Translations under genes and position numbers: made by a program
NCBI GenBank assembly: GCA_021442745.1
Contig: JABUSI010000418.1
Span: forward strand, 1 to 11,599
Reading direction: 5' to 3'
Length of the DNA stretch: 11,599 nt
Source: Erysipelotrichaceae bacterium
Lineage (GTDB): Bacteria > Bacillota_I > Bacilli_A > Erysipelotrichales > Erysipelotrichaceae
The notes under the pieces: model-generated
Told to the model about the DNA's origin: nothing
Databases searched by the model: none
What the model saw: only the letters and a program-made list of their open reading frames with translations
Part shown: positions 5,452 to 11,599 of the stretch, in pieces
Numbering within the stretch: the stretch's first letter is position 1
Layout: every line of letters begins with the position of its first letter

Positions 5452-6393
5452 CTAATACTTGATATCGATAATTTTATTAATGACTAAGAATCCGACGGCT
5501 TCCATGATTACGGAAACAATCATCAGGATTTTTCCGGTCGGATTGGAGAAGAATCCGTCAAAATAACTCGGGTTGGTAATCATCAGAAAGACCATGACGA
5601 TTGCCGGCAAGACACCGATGATCAGTCCGGAGAACCGTCCCTGGGAAGACAATACGTTGATTTCTTCCCGCAAGGCGATACGGTCACGAACCGTTCCGGA
5701 AATCGTATCCAGGATTTCGGACAAGTTTGCGCCGACCTGCATGGAAGTCAGTACCGCGGACACCAGAAGTTCCAGGTCCTTGTTTTCGGTACGGGCAACC
5801 AGATTGTTCAAAGCTTCCCGCATTTCCGTACCGTAATTGACTTCTTTTACAACACGGGAGAACTCCGTGGAAATCGGCGGCTGCATTTCCTGGGCAATGG
5901 ATGCCAGAGATTGCTGGAACGAGTACCCCGTCTTCAGACAGTTACTCATAATGGTTAACGCTTCGCCCAGCTGCTTGTTGAACAATTCCTGCTTTTTCTT
6001 CTTGGCAGAATTGACCATCACAATCGGAATACAGAATCCGACGATACACATCCCGATAATCGCAATCATCTTGACGTTCAGCAAGGAACCGATCACAATC
6101 GGACCGAACGATAACGCAAACCACAGCATCATGAATTCGCGTGCATTCAACTGCAAGCCGGACATTGCCAGCGAGTCTTCAAATTTTTTACTGATAAACT
6201 TTGAACTTCTTTTTTTCTTCTGATTCTGCTTGATTTCGTTTAATACGACATCGTGAAGATCGTTAATGTCGGACCGAACTGCAAGATCATTTAATTTTTG
6301 TTTGACACGTTCCTTCTCTGTGTTGGAAAACAACACGTGGAATACGCAGTATGCACCAATGGTGAAACCTGCTGTAATCAAGAAGACCGACAT
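5452..6393 (-). CDS. tadB: Tad pilus inner-membrane platform protein TadB
   Basis: The 313-residue protein has an N-terminal helix (about 2-22), a basic cytoplasmic linker with KQNQKKKRSS (55-64), two helices at about 87-127, a T2SSF domain (about 145-275, with MSNCLKTGYSFQQSL near its start) and two C-terminal helices. This is the usual TadB plan; it pairs with TadC as the platform for CpaF. The ATG has AAGGTGAAGG directly upstream. It lies 12 nt after cpaF and 20 nt before tadC, in the canonical order ATPase-TadB-TadC. Confidence 0.93.
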   Translation of the reverse strand: MSVFLITAGFTIGAYCVFHVLFSNTEKERVKQKLNDLAVRSDINDLHDVVLNEIKQNQKKKRSSKFISKKFEDSLAMSGLQLNAREFMMLWFALSFGPIVIGSLLNVKMIAIIGMCIVGFCIPIVMVNSAKKKKQELFNKQLGEALTIMSNCLKTGYSFQQSLASIAQEMQPPISTEFSRVVKEVNYGTEMREALNNLVARTENKDLELLVSAVLTSMQVGANLSEILDTISGTVRDRIALREEINVLSSQGRFSGLIIGVLPAIVMVFLMITNPSYFDGFFSNPTGKILMIVSVIMEAVGFLVINKIIDIKY

Positions 6394-6405
6394 ACCTTCA
6401 CCTTC

Positions 6406-7764
6406 CTATTTCTGGAACCACTCTTCCCGGATGGGAACACCGTTTCCAATCATTTTATCCAAAAAATTCGGTCTGACACCGGTCGGATAGAACCCTCCGC
6501 GGTCCCCGTCCACTCCCGGTGGCTTATATACGAAAATATCCTGAAGGGTTATCGTATCCCCTTCCATACCGACGACTTCGGAAATACTGACGATCTTACG
6601 GGTACCGTCACGAAGACGGGACTGCTGGACTACCAGGTCCAATGCGGATGAAATCTGTTCCCGGATCGCTTTTACCGGCATTTCCATACCACTCATCAGT
6701 ACCATGGTTTCCAGACGACTCATCATATCTCTCGGCGAGTTGGCGTGGCCTGTGGTTAAGGAACCGTCATGCCCGGTATTCATCGCCTGTAACATATCCA
6801 GGGCTTCCCCGGAACGAACTTCCCCGACAACAATACGGTCAGGACGCATACGCAACGCGTTACGTACCAGATCACGGATGGTCACGGCACCTTTTCCTTC
6901 CACGTTGGCCGGTTTACTTTCCAAAGTAATGACGTGCTGCTGACGCAACTGCAGTTCGGCAGCATCTTCGATGGTAACGATACGCTCGTTTTCCGGAATG
7001 TACGCAGACAATACGGAAAGCAGCGTGGTTTTACCGGAACCGGTACCACCGGATACAACAATGTTCAGTTTCGCTTTTACGCAGGCTTCCAGAAAGGAAA
7101 ACATCTGTGGCGTTGCGGAACCGAATCGCATCAGATCTCCTACCGTCAGCGGATTTTTGGAGAACTTACGAATGGTAATGGTCGGCCCGGACAAGGCGAC
7201 CGGAGGAATGACCGCATTCACACGGGAACCGTCTTCCAGACGGGCATCTACCATCGGGCTGGATTCATCGATTCTTCGTCCGATGGACGTAACGATACGG
7301 TTGATGACGTTCATTACGTGTTCGTTATCACGGAATTTTACGTCCGTCAGCTGGATTTTACCTTTGACTTCCACATATACCAGATCCGGTCCGTTGACCA
7401 TGATTTCGGTAATGTCCGGATCGGCCAGAAGCGGTTCAATCGGTCCCAGACCGACGATATCGTTATACAGTTCCGTTGCCCAGCGACCACGCTCGGAACG
7501 GGAAATCTCTTTTGTATGCGAAGTCAATACCGTTTCAATCGCATTACGGATGTATTCGTTTTTCGCATCCCCTTCTTCAAAACTCAGATTCTGATTGATA
7601 ACGTCAATGACTTCTCTCTGAATCTGTTTGCGCAGATCTGCCTGCGGATCCGGCTGGGGTGTTGCATTCCGTACCGGTTCCGTTTTCTGCTGTTCTTTTA
7701 CCGGTGCTGCGACTTCCGGCTGATTTGCCGCCTTATTTTTCTCTAAACGATCCAATAAGCTCAT
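6406..7764 (-). CDS. cpaF: Tad pilus assembly ATPase CpaF/TadA
   Basis: This 452-residue secretion ATPase of the GspE/VirB11 superfamily supplies the energy for Flp pilus assembly at the cytoplasmic face of the membrane. A low-complexity, Pro/Gln-rich head (1-45) precedes the N-terminal domain (GLGPIEPLL, ITEIMVNGP). Walker A is GGTGSGKTT (239-247). TIEDAAEL (264-271) is the Asp box, RPDRIVVGEVRSGEA (307-321) holds the Walker B segment with E315, and NTGHDGSLTTGHAN (329-342) is the His box. All catalytic parts look intact. The start at 7764 has AGGGTG about 7 bases upstream. It lies 16 nt after cpaE and 12 nt before tadB. Confidence 0.97.
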   Translation of the reverse strand: MSLLDRLEKNKAANQPEVAAPVKEQQKTEPVRNATPQPDPQADLRKQIQREVIDVINQNLSFEEGDAKNEYIRNAIETVLTSHTKEISRSERGRWATELYNDIVGLGPIEPLLADPDITEIMVNGPDLVYVEVKGKIQLTDVKFRDNEHVMNVINRIVTSIGRRIDESSPMVDARLEDGSRVNAVIPPVALSGPTITIRKFSKNPLTVGDLMRFGSATPQMFSFLEACVKAKLNIVVSGGTGSGKTTLLSVLSAYIPENERIVTIEDAAELQLRQQHVITLESKPANVEGKGAVTIRDLVRNALRMRPDRIVVGEVRSGEALDMLQAMNTGHDGSLTTGHANSPRDMMSRLETMVLMSGMEMPVKAIREQISSALDLVVQQSRLRDGTRKIVSISEVVGMEGDTITLQDIFVYKPPGVDGDRGGFYPTGVRPNFLDKMIGNGVPIREEWFQK

Positions 7765-7780
7765 ATACTGTCACCCTTTT

Positions 7781-9034
7781 TTATTTTGCGAATAACGGTC
7801 TTTGCGATTTCGGTCGCTTCGCCGTTTTGGTTTCTTTTACCTTATTCTTCTTAATGTAACTCTTACGTTCCTTGTTGTTCATCTGCAACAAGTCCACCAT
7901 ATCGTTTTCTACGGACAGGATTTCTCCCAGTTCCGCAATGGCCAGACTCATTTTGTTGCGAGGCAATGCCGTCACAAACGGCTGTCCCTTGTTCAGGGAG
8001 CTGGAGGCCGTTGCCGCATCGCTTGGAATGTTACACGTAATCGGTGCTTCCAGAACACGACCGATGTCTTCCATCCGGATAATTTTCGTTTCCGTACCCA
8101 TACTCAGCACGACCCGGATTTTGTCTTTCAGACTCAGGGATTCCATCAGATTCATGGCTAACTTGGAATTCTTTAACACAGCCATATCGTACGTGCTGAC
8201 CAGAAGAATCCGGTTTGCGCTTTCCAGCGCTGTCAATGCCACGTCATTTAACATCGTAGGGGCATCAATAATGACAAAATCGTAATACGTACGTAACATA
8301 GCCAGAATGTTCTGAATACGGTCTGCACCGACAATTTCCGCATATTCCGGACTTTTCGGCGAACTCAATACGTGAACACCGCTGGAATGTACAGCCATAT
8401 ACGTCTGCACCGTTTCAATGTTCGTTGCCTTCTGATCCTGCATCAGTTCCGCAACCGTTTCCTTCGGTTCCAGGTCCATGTACATGCAGACGTCACCGAA
8501 CTGCAAGTCCAGGTCCAGTAATGCAACTTTCTTCCGTTTGGAAGCCAGATATACCGCCAGGTTTACCGCTAAGGTCGTCTTACCCAATCTGTCCTTGGCA
8601 CCGAATACGGTGACAATCTTGGAAGACCACTTGATGGTCTGTTTTTCACCCAACGCATCAATATGTCCCTTTTCCTGCTTGTATACAACCTGCAGATACT
8701 GACAGAATTCCTTGTCGTTTTTCGGCATCGTAATGATGTTGTGAACACCGACGTTGTTAGCAGCCTGCATGTTTTCTACCGTCAGGTCGTCCTGAATCAG
8801 AATCGGGAACGTTCTCGGACGGAACTGAACGACACGTTCCATCAGCTGCATGGAGTCGAAGTCCTGACCGTTCATATATACTACCAGCAGATCCGGATTG
8901 GTATTTTCAATCCAGTCCAGAGCTGCCGAACTCTGTGATGCCGTTGCGACAACACCCAGTTCTTCGTCATTAATGAAGTTACGCAGTCTTTGTGTGACTT
9001 CTGCATTTTTGCTAATCAGCATTACCTTTATCAT
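7781..9034 (-). CDS. cpaE: CpaE/TadZ-type localisation ATPase
   Basis: The protein has 417 residues from the start chosen here. The first 120 residues form a receiver-like fold without the phospho-accepting Asp (NPDLLVVYMNG), as usual for CpaE/TadZ. A MinD/ParA-type ATPase follows: deviant Walker A GAKDRLGKTT (145-154) with signature K147 and K152, LLDLDLQFGD (172-181), and VIIDAP (254-259). In the common form the loop reads KGGxGKT; here the two Gly are D-R, which may lower or change ATP turnover. The C-terminal tail is Lys-rich. TadZ/CpaE proteins place the Tad machine, often at a pole. I chose the ATG at 9034 because AAAGGAGG lies 9 bases before it; an in-frame ATG at 9079 has no such site. 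The gene overlaps cpaB by 23 nt. Confidence 0.93.
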   Translation of the reverse strand: MIKVMLISKNAEVTQRLRNFINDEELGVVATASQSSAALDWIENTNPDLLVVYMNGQDFDSMQLMERVVQFRPRTFPILIQDDLTVENMQAANNVGVHNIITMPKNDKEFCQYLQVVYKQEKGHIDALGEKQTIKWSSKIVTVFGAKDRLGKTTLAVNLAVYLASKRKKVALLDLDLQFGDVCMYMDLEPKETVAELMQDQKATNIETVQTYMAVHSSGVHVLSSPKSPEYAEIVGADRIQNILAMLRTYYDFVIIDAPTMLNDVALTALESANRILLVSTYDMAVLKNSKLAMNLMESLSLKDKIRVVLSMGTETKIIRMEDIGRVLEAPITCNIPSDAATASSSLNKGQPFVTALPRNKMSLAIAELGEILSVENDMVDLLQMNNKERKSYIKKNKVKETKTAKRPKSQRPLFAK

Positions 9035-9776
9035 TCTGCGTATCCTCCTTTGCTTTCGTCTTGAAATAGTTCCGGGCATTCTTGCTGGTAATGTCTTTCA
9101 TCGTGATGGTTTCTTCATCCAATGGTGAACGCAATACCAGACGCAAGCTGGAAGTGAAATCACCGTAACTGATGACGACTGCCTGTTCCGGTGTTACCTT
9201 CAGAGTAACAACGGAATAGTTTTCTTCCGGGCGTTCCCGGTTCATCACTTCATCCACCGCAAGAACCGTAATATCCTGCATACACATGGAAGAAGCGGAA
9301 ATGGTTTGTCTGCCGGTATCCGTATCTTCCGTGTATTGATAACTGATAATAATATCGATGTGGTCACCGGCACGAAGCATATTGGCAACGCCGCTGGAAT
9401 CCGTTACGTTAATGGAGATTGCACGCATACCTTCGTCTACCCGATACGACAAGTCCTTTACCGTATCCCGGTTTTCTCCGACCGGTACCAGACGGGAACC
9501 TAAAATCTGTTCGCCGGCATATACCTGAGATCCCATCAGATAACCGACGGCAGCATCCATACTCGTTACACTGTCCGGATGTACGTAATTGTTGTCAATT
9601 TCCCGTACCACCAGCATTTCCTTGGTAATCAGAGTATTTGCTTCAATATCACAAGCGGCAACCAGAACGGCCGTCTTAGGATTTTCTTTTGGTTTCGCCA
9701 GTTCCGTTAAAAACGAATACATGCCGATTCCGACAAGTAAAGCCGCTACAATGGCGATAATCTTTATTTTCTTCAT
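9012..9776 (-). CDS. cpaB: Flp pilus assembly protein CpaB/RcpC
   Basis: The 254-residue protein has an N-terminal signal anchor (MKKIKIIAIVAALLVGIGMY), a SAF domain (about 35-97, including EANTLITKEML and GEQILGSRL) and an RcpC/CpaB domain (about 110-215, with AISINVTDSSGVANMLRAGD near its start). In diderms CpaB works with the secretin; here no secretin exists, so it probably acts outside the membrane, perhaps at the cell wall. GGAGA lies 6 bases before the ATG. It follows tadE by 16 nt, and its last codons overlap the cpaE start. Confidence 0.93.
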   Translation of the reverse strand: MKKIKIIAIVAALLVGIGMYSFLTELAKPKENPKTAVLVAACDIEANTLITKEMLVVREIDNNYVHPDSVTSMDAAVGYLMGSQVYAGEQILGSRLVPVGENRDTVKDLSYRVDEGMRAISINVTDSSGVANMLRAGDHIDIIISYQYTEDTDTGRQTISASSMCMQDITVLAVDEVMNRERPEENYSVVTLKVTPEQAVVISYGDFTSSLRLVLRSPLDEETITMKDITSKNARNYFKTKAKEDTQNDKGNAD

Positions 9777-9792
9777 AGTCTTCTCCTTATGA

Positions 9793-10188
9793 CTAGTTTT
9801 CCAGCCTCATGACACAACTGGCTTCCAGCGTAATCGTGTCTTTCCCAAGAAACGTCTGTAACAAGCCGGTCAGAATATGCACGTCCGCGGATACTTCTGC
9901 CTTAATCTGCTGCCAGGACGGATCGGATACTACCGCAACCGCATTATCCACACCAACCATGCTCGATTCCATGGTCAGCAACGCATTTTCCTTCCAGTCA
10001 GTCCCCGGTTCATAATGAACAACCGCATATCTTGCACCCTCACGGGCTGCATTATTCAAACTGATCTGGTTATAAAACAACCAGCCGAAGTCAATGATAC
10101 CGCATACCAGACAAAGGAAAATCGGCAACACCAGCGCCATTTCCACCATTGCTTGTCCGCGTTCGTTCTTTTTGAATTTCCTCCGCAT
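9793..10188 (-). CDS. tadE: TadE-like pseudopilin
   Basis: This 131-residue TadE-family protein begins MRRKFKKNERGQAMVEMALV, giving a basic leader, a GQ cleavage site after G11 and Glu at mature position 5, then a hydrophobic helix to about residue 38. LNNAAREGARYAVV (44-57) is the TadE signature after the helix. It is probably trimmed by the peptidase encoded at 10472-11116 and acts as a minor pseudopilin needed for pilus assembly. GGAGGAAAAAT lies directly before the ATG. It is separated from flp2 by a 99-nt spacer containing hairpins. Confidence 0.93.
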   Translation of the reverse strand: MRRKFKKNERGQAMVEMALVLPIFLCLVCGIIDFGWLFYNQISLNNAAREGARYAVVHYEPGTDWKENALLTMESSMVGVDNAVAVVSDPSWQQIKAEVSADVHILTGLLQTFLGKDTITLEASCVMRLEN

Positions 10189-10215
10189 ATTTTTCCTCCT
10201 CTTGTCCGGTTTTTC

Positions 10216-10261
10216 TACCCCGTTTTATTAGGGTACAAAGAGGCAAGCCATTCACTCGCCT
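10216..10261 (-). other. Two hairpins in the flp2-tadE spacer
   Basis: On the minus strand, AGGCGAG pairs with CTTGCCT (one G-T pair) around a seven-base loop (10241-10261) and can be extended by A-T pairs past a bulged C. A second stem, TACCC with GGGTA around a ten-base loop, lies at 10216-10235. Neither is followed by a T-run, so they are not clear terminators. They may limit 3' decay of the peptidase-flp2 part of the message or tune output of the downstream genes. This is the only spacer of notable length inside the operon (99 nt, 10189-10287). Confidence 0.45.
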
Positions 10262-10287
10262 TTCTCAGCTCTTCAATCCGTGATTTT

Positions 10288-10452
10288 CTATTCTGACGTT
10301 TCAAACGAATCAACTGCTACTTGAATCCAGGATGAAACCTTTGGTCCGATCAAACGGACTACGGCAACCGCCGCGATGGAGATCAAAGATACCAGCAAAC
10401 CGTATTCTGCCATACCCTGACCGCATTCTTCCTTGTAGAAACCTGTAAACAT
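10288..10452 (-). CDS. flp: Flp pilin 2, likely a minor pilin
   Basis: This 54-residue Flp-type prepilin begins MFTGFYKEECGQGMAEYGLL, continues with a hydrophobic helix to about residue 36, and ends in a tail with DSFETSE. The cleavage site (G11/Q12), Glu at mature position 5 and Tyr at 6 are intact. It is close to Flp1 over the leader and helix (about 30 of 52 positions) but differs in the tail, which carries Trp42 and is more acidic. AGGGGAGG lies about 9 bases before the ATG. The gene is second in the tad operon, 19 nt after the peptidase gene. Its codons are ordinary for the locus (CTG, GCG, GTC, TCC), unlike those of flp1, so lower expression is likely; it may start or cap the pilus or form a variant fibre. 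Confidence 0.93.
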   Translation of the reverse strand: MFTGFYKEECGQGMAEYGLLVSLISIAAVAVVRLIGPKVSSWIQVAVDSFETSE

Positions 10453-10471
10453 ACTTCTTTTCCTCCCCTTT

Positions 10472-11116
10472 TTAGTAGATCCAAACCAGCACGCCCATCA
10501 TGCCGGTTACAATAAACGGTCCCATCGGAATCATCGATTCCAGAACCTTCAGCATTGCAATATTCTTTTTGGAAGTCGTATACACCAGCACACAAACACC
10601 CATCAGCACAATCGCCAGCAAGGCGTTGGTCAGCCCTAAGCCGAATCCGATGGCTGCTGCTAATTTGATATCACCGGCACCAACGTTTTTCTTATACAGG
10701 CTCGGTGCGGCAAAGACGAAGAAACATACCACAAATCCCAGTACGGAATCCCACAGATTCAACTGTAAGAATCCTTCCACCCCAAAGAACGTCGGAATAC
10801 AGAATGCTAGTTTCAGGAAAATAATCGCCTGCCACAGTTCATTCGGAATGATCCGGTGATGCCAGTCGATCACCGCAATCATTTCACTGATTCCCAGTAA
10901 CACCAGGGAATATACCAGCATCACCACGGAATCAAATTTATATCCCAGCACGGCACCTCCGGCAGCCATAACCGCCGCCAGCAACCGCTGTTCTTTTTTA
11001 CTCATTTCGATACTGCGATTTCTCTTGTTCAGAAGAGAAACGATACCTTTTTCACACACGATACTTTCCAGGTACCCGATGATTGCACATACAACAATCC
11101 GAATTACGAATTTCAT
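10472..11116 (-). CDS. cpaA: Prepilin peptidase (A24 aspartic protease, TadV/CpaA type)
   Basis: This 214-residue multi-span membrane protein carries both A24 aspartate motifs: IDWHHRIIPN with D84 and GAGDIKL with D149. The N-terminal cysteine-rich methylase domain of PilD-type enzymes is absent, as in TadV/CpaA. It should cleave the leader peptides of Flp1, Flp2 and TadE at the inner face of the membrane. It is somewhat longer than the usual TadV (about 150-180 residues), with an extra N-terminal helix and a basic loop (KRNRS, 31-35). GGGAGAGG lies 7 bases before the ATG. As first gene of the operon it is under the shared-element promoter. Confidence 0.93.
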   Translation of the reverse strand: MKFVIRIVVCAIIGYLESIVCEKGIVSLLNKRNRSIEMSKKEQRLLAAVMAAGGAVLGYKFDSVVMLVYSLVLLGISEMIAVIDWHHRIIPNELWQAIIFLKLAFCIPTFFGVEGFLQLNLWDSVLGFVVCFFVFAAPSLYKKNVGAGDIKLAAAIGFGLGLTNALLAIVLMGVCVLVYTTSKKNIAMLKVLESMIPMGPFIVTGMMGVLVWIY

Positions 11117-11170
11117 CTGAAAACCTCTCCCTTCTTTTACGCAGTCTTCCTATCTTTTTTATCCGCCCAA

Positions 11171-11176
11171 AGTATA
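11171..11176 (-). promoter_or_regulatory. -10 box of the tad operon promoter
   Basis: On the minus strand the box reads TATACT and is followed by TT, the same eight bases as at flp1. It lies 28 bp downstream of copy 2 of the shared element. No convincing -35 is seen. The leader to the peptidase ATG would be roughly 48 nt, without the hairpins found at flp1. Confidence 0.6.
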
Positions 11177-11204
11177 GTATTTGACCGTATATCTTTTGAA
11201 TTAC

Positions 11205-11260
11205 GTGGTAAAATTGTGCTAATTTTTGGGACAATTTGCGAAAAATGTCGATAATTTTAT
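11205..11260 (-). promoter_or_regulatory. 56-bp shared promoter element, copy 2 (upstream of the tad operon)
   Basis: Read on the minus strand, this block matches 1101-1156 without gaps (about 44 of 56). Its core dyad, GACATTTTTCGCAAATTGTC (11230-11249), is more symmetric than copy 1 (8 of 10 positions per half). The 21-bp direct repeat is also clearer: ATTGTCCC and ATTTTACC. The orientation toward its gene is the same as for copy 1, so the two copies face inward around the pilus locus. Confidence 0.72.
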
Positions 11261-11365
11261 GATGCGATTTCTTTCGTTATTTTGTTAGGAAAAACTAACT
11301 TATATACCCGCAGAAAAAGCCCTCCGATAGTTGCGGATACAACCATTTTTGAAACGTCTTTTCCC
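11261..11365. other. Intergenic spacer between the shared element and the MBL gene promoter
   Basis: This is part of the 314-nt gap between the peptidase gene and the hydrolase gene. It contains a weak 5-bp inverted repeat GTTAG/CTAAC (11284-11288 and 11295-11299) and a wide CCGCA/TGCGG pair (11308-11312 and 11333-11337). A short minus-strand frame of 37 codons from 11370 has no ribosome binding site. I see no supported gene here. Confidence 0.5.
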
Positions 11366-11398
11366 TGCATATGTTTACGTATGCATAAGGAGTATAAT
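11366..11398 (+). promoter_or_regulatory. Promoter and palindromic operator of the MBL-fold gene
   Basis: The -10 box TATAAT lies at 11393-11398, with no strong -35. TGCATATGTTTACGTATGCA at 11366-11385 is a 20-bp palindrome with 16 of 20 positions symmetric (TGCATA arms and inner GT/AC). It covers the place expected for the -35 box, so a bound protein could block or help polymerase. Function is inferred from symmetry and position. Confidence 0.5.
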
Positions 11399-11430
11399 AG
11401 GGTCATAAAGCAGAAATAAGGATGATTGTT

Positions 11431-11599
11431 ATGATAGAAAAAATCAGTGAACACGTATACCGGAAATTACAACAGCCGGATACCGACAGACCGCATTTGT
11501 ATCTGATTCAGACACAACAGGGAAGCATTGCCATCGATGCCGGAAACAGTGCCGCACACGTAAAAGAGTTTTACCGGGAAATCGAAGAAGCGGGACTCT
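11431..11599 (+). CDS. Metallo-beta-lactamase-fold hydrolase, N-terminal fragment
   Basis: The frame is open from the ATG at 11431 to the window edge (56 codons). The N-terminus, MIEKISEHVYRKLQQP, DRPHLYLIQTQQGSIAIDAG and NSAAHVKEF, matches the start of MBL-fold proteins: first strands, then the (I/L)DAG/DTG turn before the metal-binding HxHxDH motif, which lies beyond the window. The exact enzyme class cannot be told from this part. AAGG at 11418-11421 supports 11431 as start; an in-frame ATG at 11422 is too close to that site. It is divergent from the tad operon and has its own promoter, so a pilus role is not implied. Confidence 0.82.
   Translation, partial: MIEKISEHVYRKLQQPDTDRPHLYLIQTQQGSIAIDAGNSAAHVKEFYREIEEAGL

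Noticed and set aside
6934..7746. 270-codon plus-strand open frame
   Set aside because: It lies fully antisense to cpaF, whose catalytic motifs are intact; it has no credible start signal.
11257..11370. Minus-strand frame of 37 codons from an ATG at 11370 (longer version from 11454)
   Set aside because: The peptide has a plausible hydrophobic stretch, but there is no ribosome binding site before either ATG, and the frame crosses the MBL promoter and ends at the edge of the shared element. Conservation would be needed to revive it.
1..11599. tRNA or rRNA genes, CRISPR arrays, insertion sequences, phage attachment sites
   Set aside because: None was recognised by eye: no regularly spaced repeats, no transposase motifs and no terminal inverted repeats. 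The only long repeat is the mirrored promoter element, which flanks no mobile-element genes.

Overview
The window looks like a low-to-mid GC, Gram-positive (Bacillota) chromosome and is dominated by a Tad/Flp (type IVc) pilus locus. No outer-membrane secretin (CpaC/RcpA), TadD or other outer-membrane part is present, which fits a monoderm cell. The LytTR regulator, the DUF6273 remnant and strong AGGAGG-type ribosome binding sites also fit Bacillota. An erysipelotrichial or clostridial gut or oral bacterium is possible, but the sequence alone does not settle the family.

Layout. 1-132: C-terminal end of a GNAT-like acetyltransferase with its terminator. 336-1067 (+): LytTR-type transcription factor whose receiver domain has lost its phosphorylation site. 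1278-1436 (+): small Flp pilin (flp1) transcribed alone, with its own promoter, a 5' leader of two hairpins and two terminators. 1507-2029 (-): frameshifted, truncated DUF6273 pseudogene. 2081-11116 (-): one compact eleven-gene operon, read from right to left: prepilin peptidase, second Flp pilin (flp2, 54 aa), tadE, cpaB, cpaE/tadZ, cpaF/tadA, tadB, tadC, a DUF192 gene, a DivIVA-like coiled-coil gene and a tadG-like gene with a beta-helix-like C-terminal region; a strong terminator follows at 2041-2071. 11431-11599 (+): start of a metallo-beta-lactamase-fold hydrolase.

How it works together. The peptidase should trim Flp1, Flp2 and TadE after a Gly at their GQ(G/A)MxE sites. CpaF powers assembly through the TadB/TadC membrane platform, CpaE helps place the machine, and CpaB, TadE and TadG act outside the membrane. 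Flp1 looks like the major pilin (own transcript, strong codon bias, hairpin-protected leader) and Flp2 like a minor or initiating pilin.

Most notable find. A 56-bp element upstream of flp1 (1101-1156) recurs in inverted orientation upstream of the peptidase-led operon (11205-11260). About 44 of 56 positions are identical without gaps, and a TATACT -10 box lies 27 or 28 bp downstream in each case. Both promoters lack a clear -35 box. This suggests one activator switches both units on together, and the neighbouring pseudo-receiver LytTR protein is the obvious candidate.
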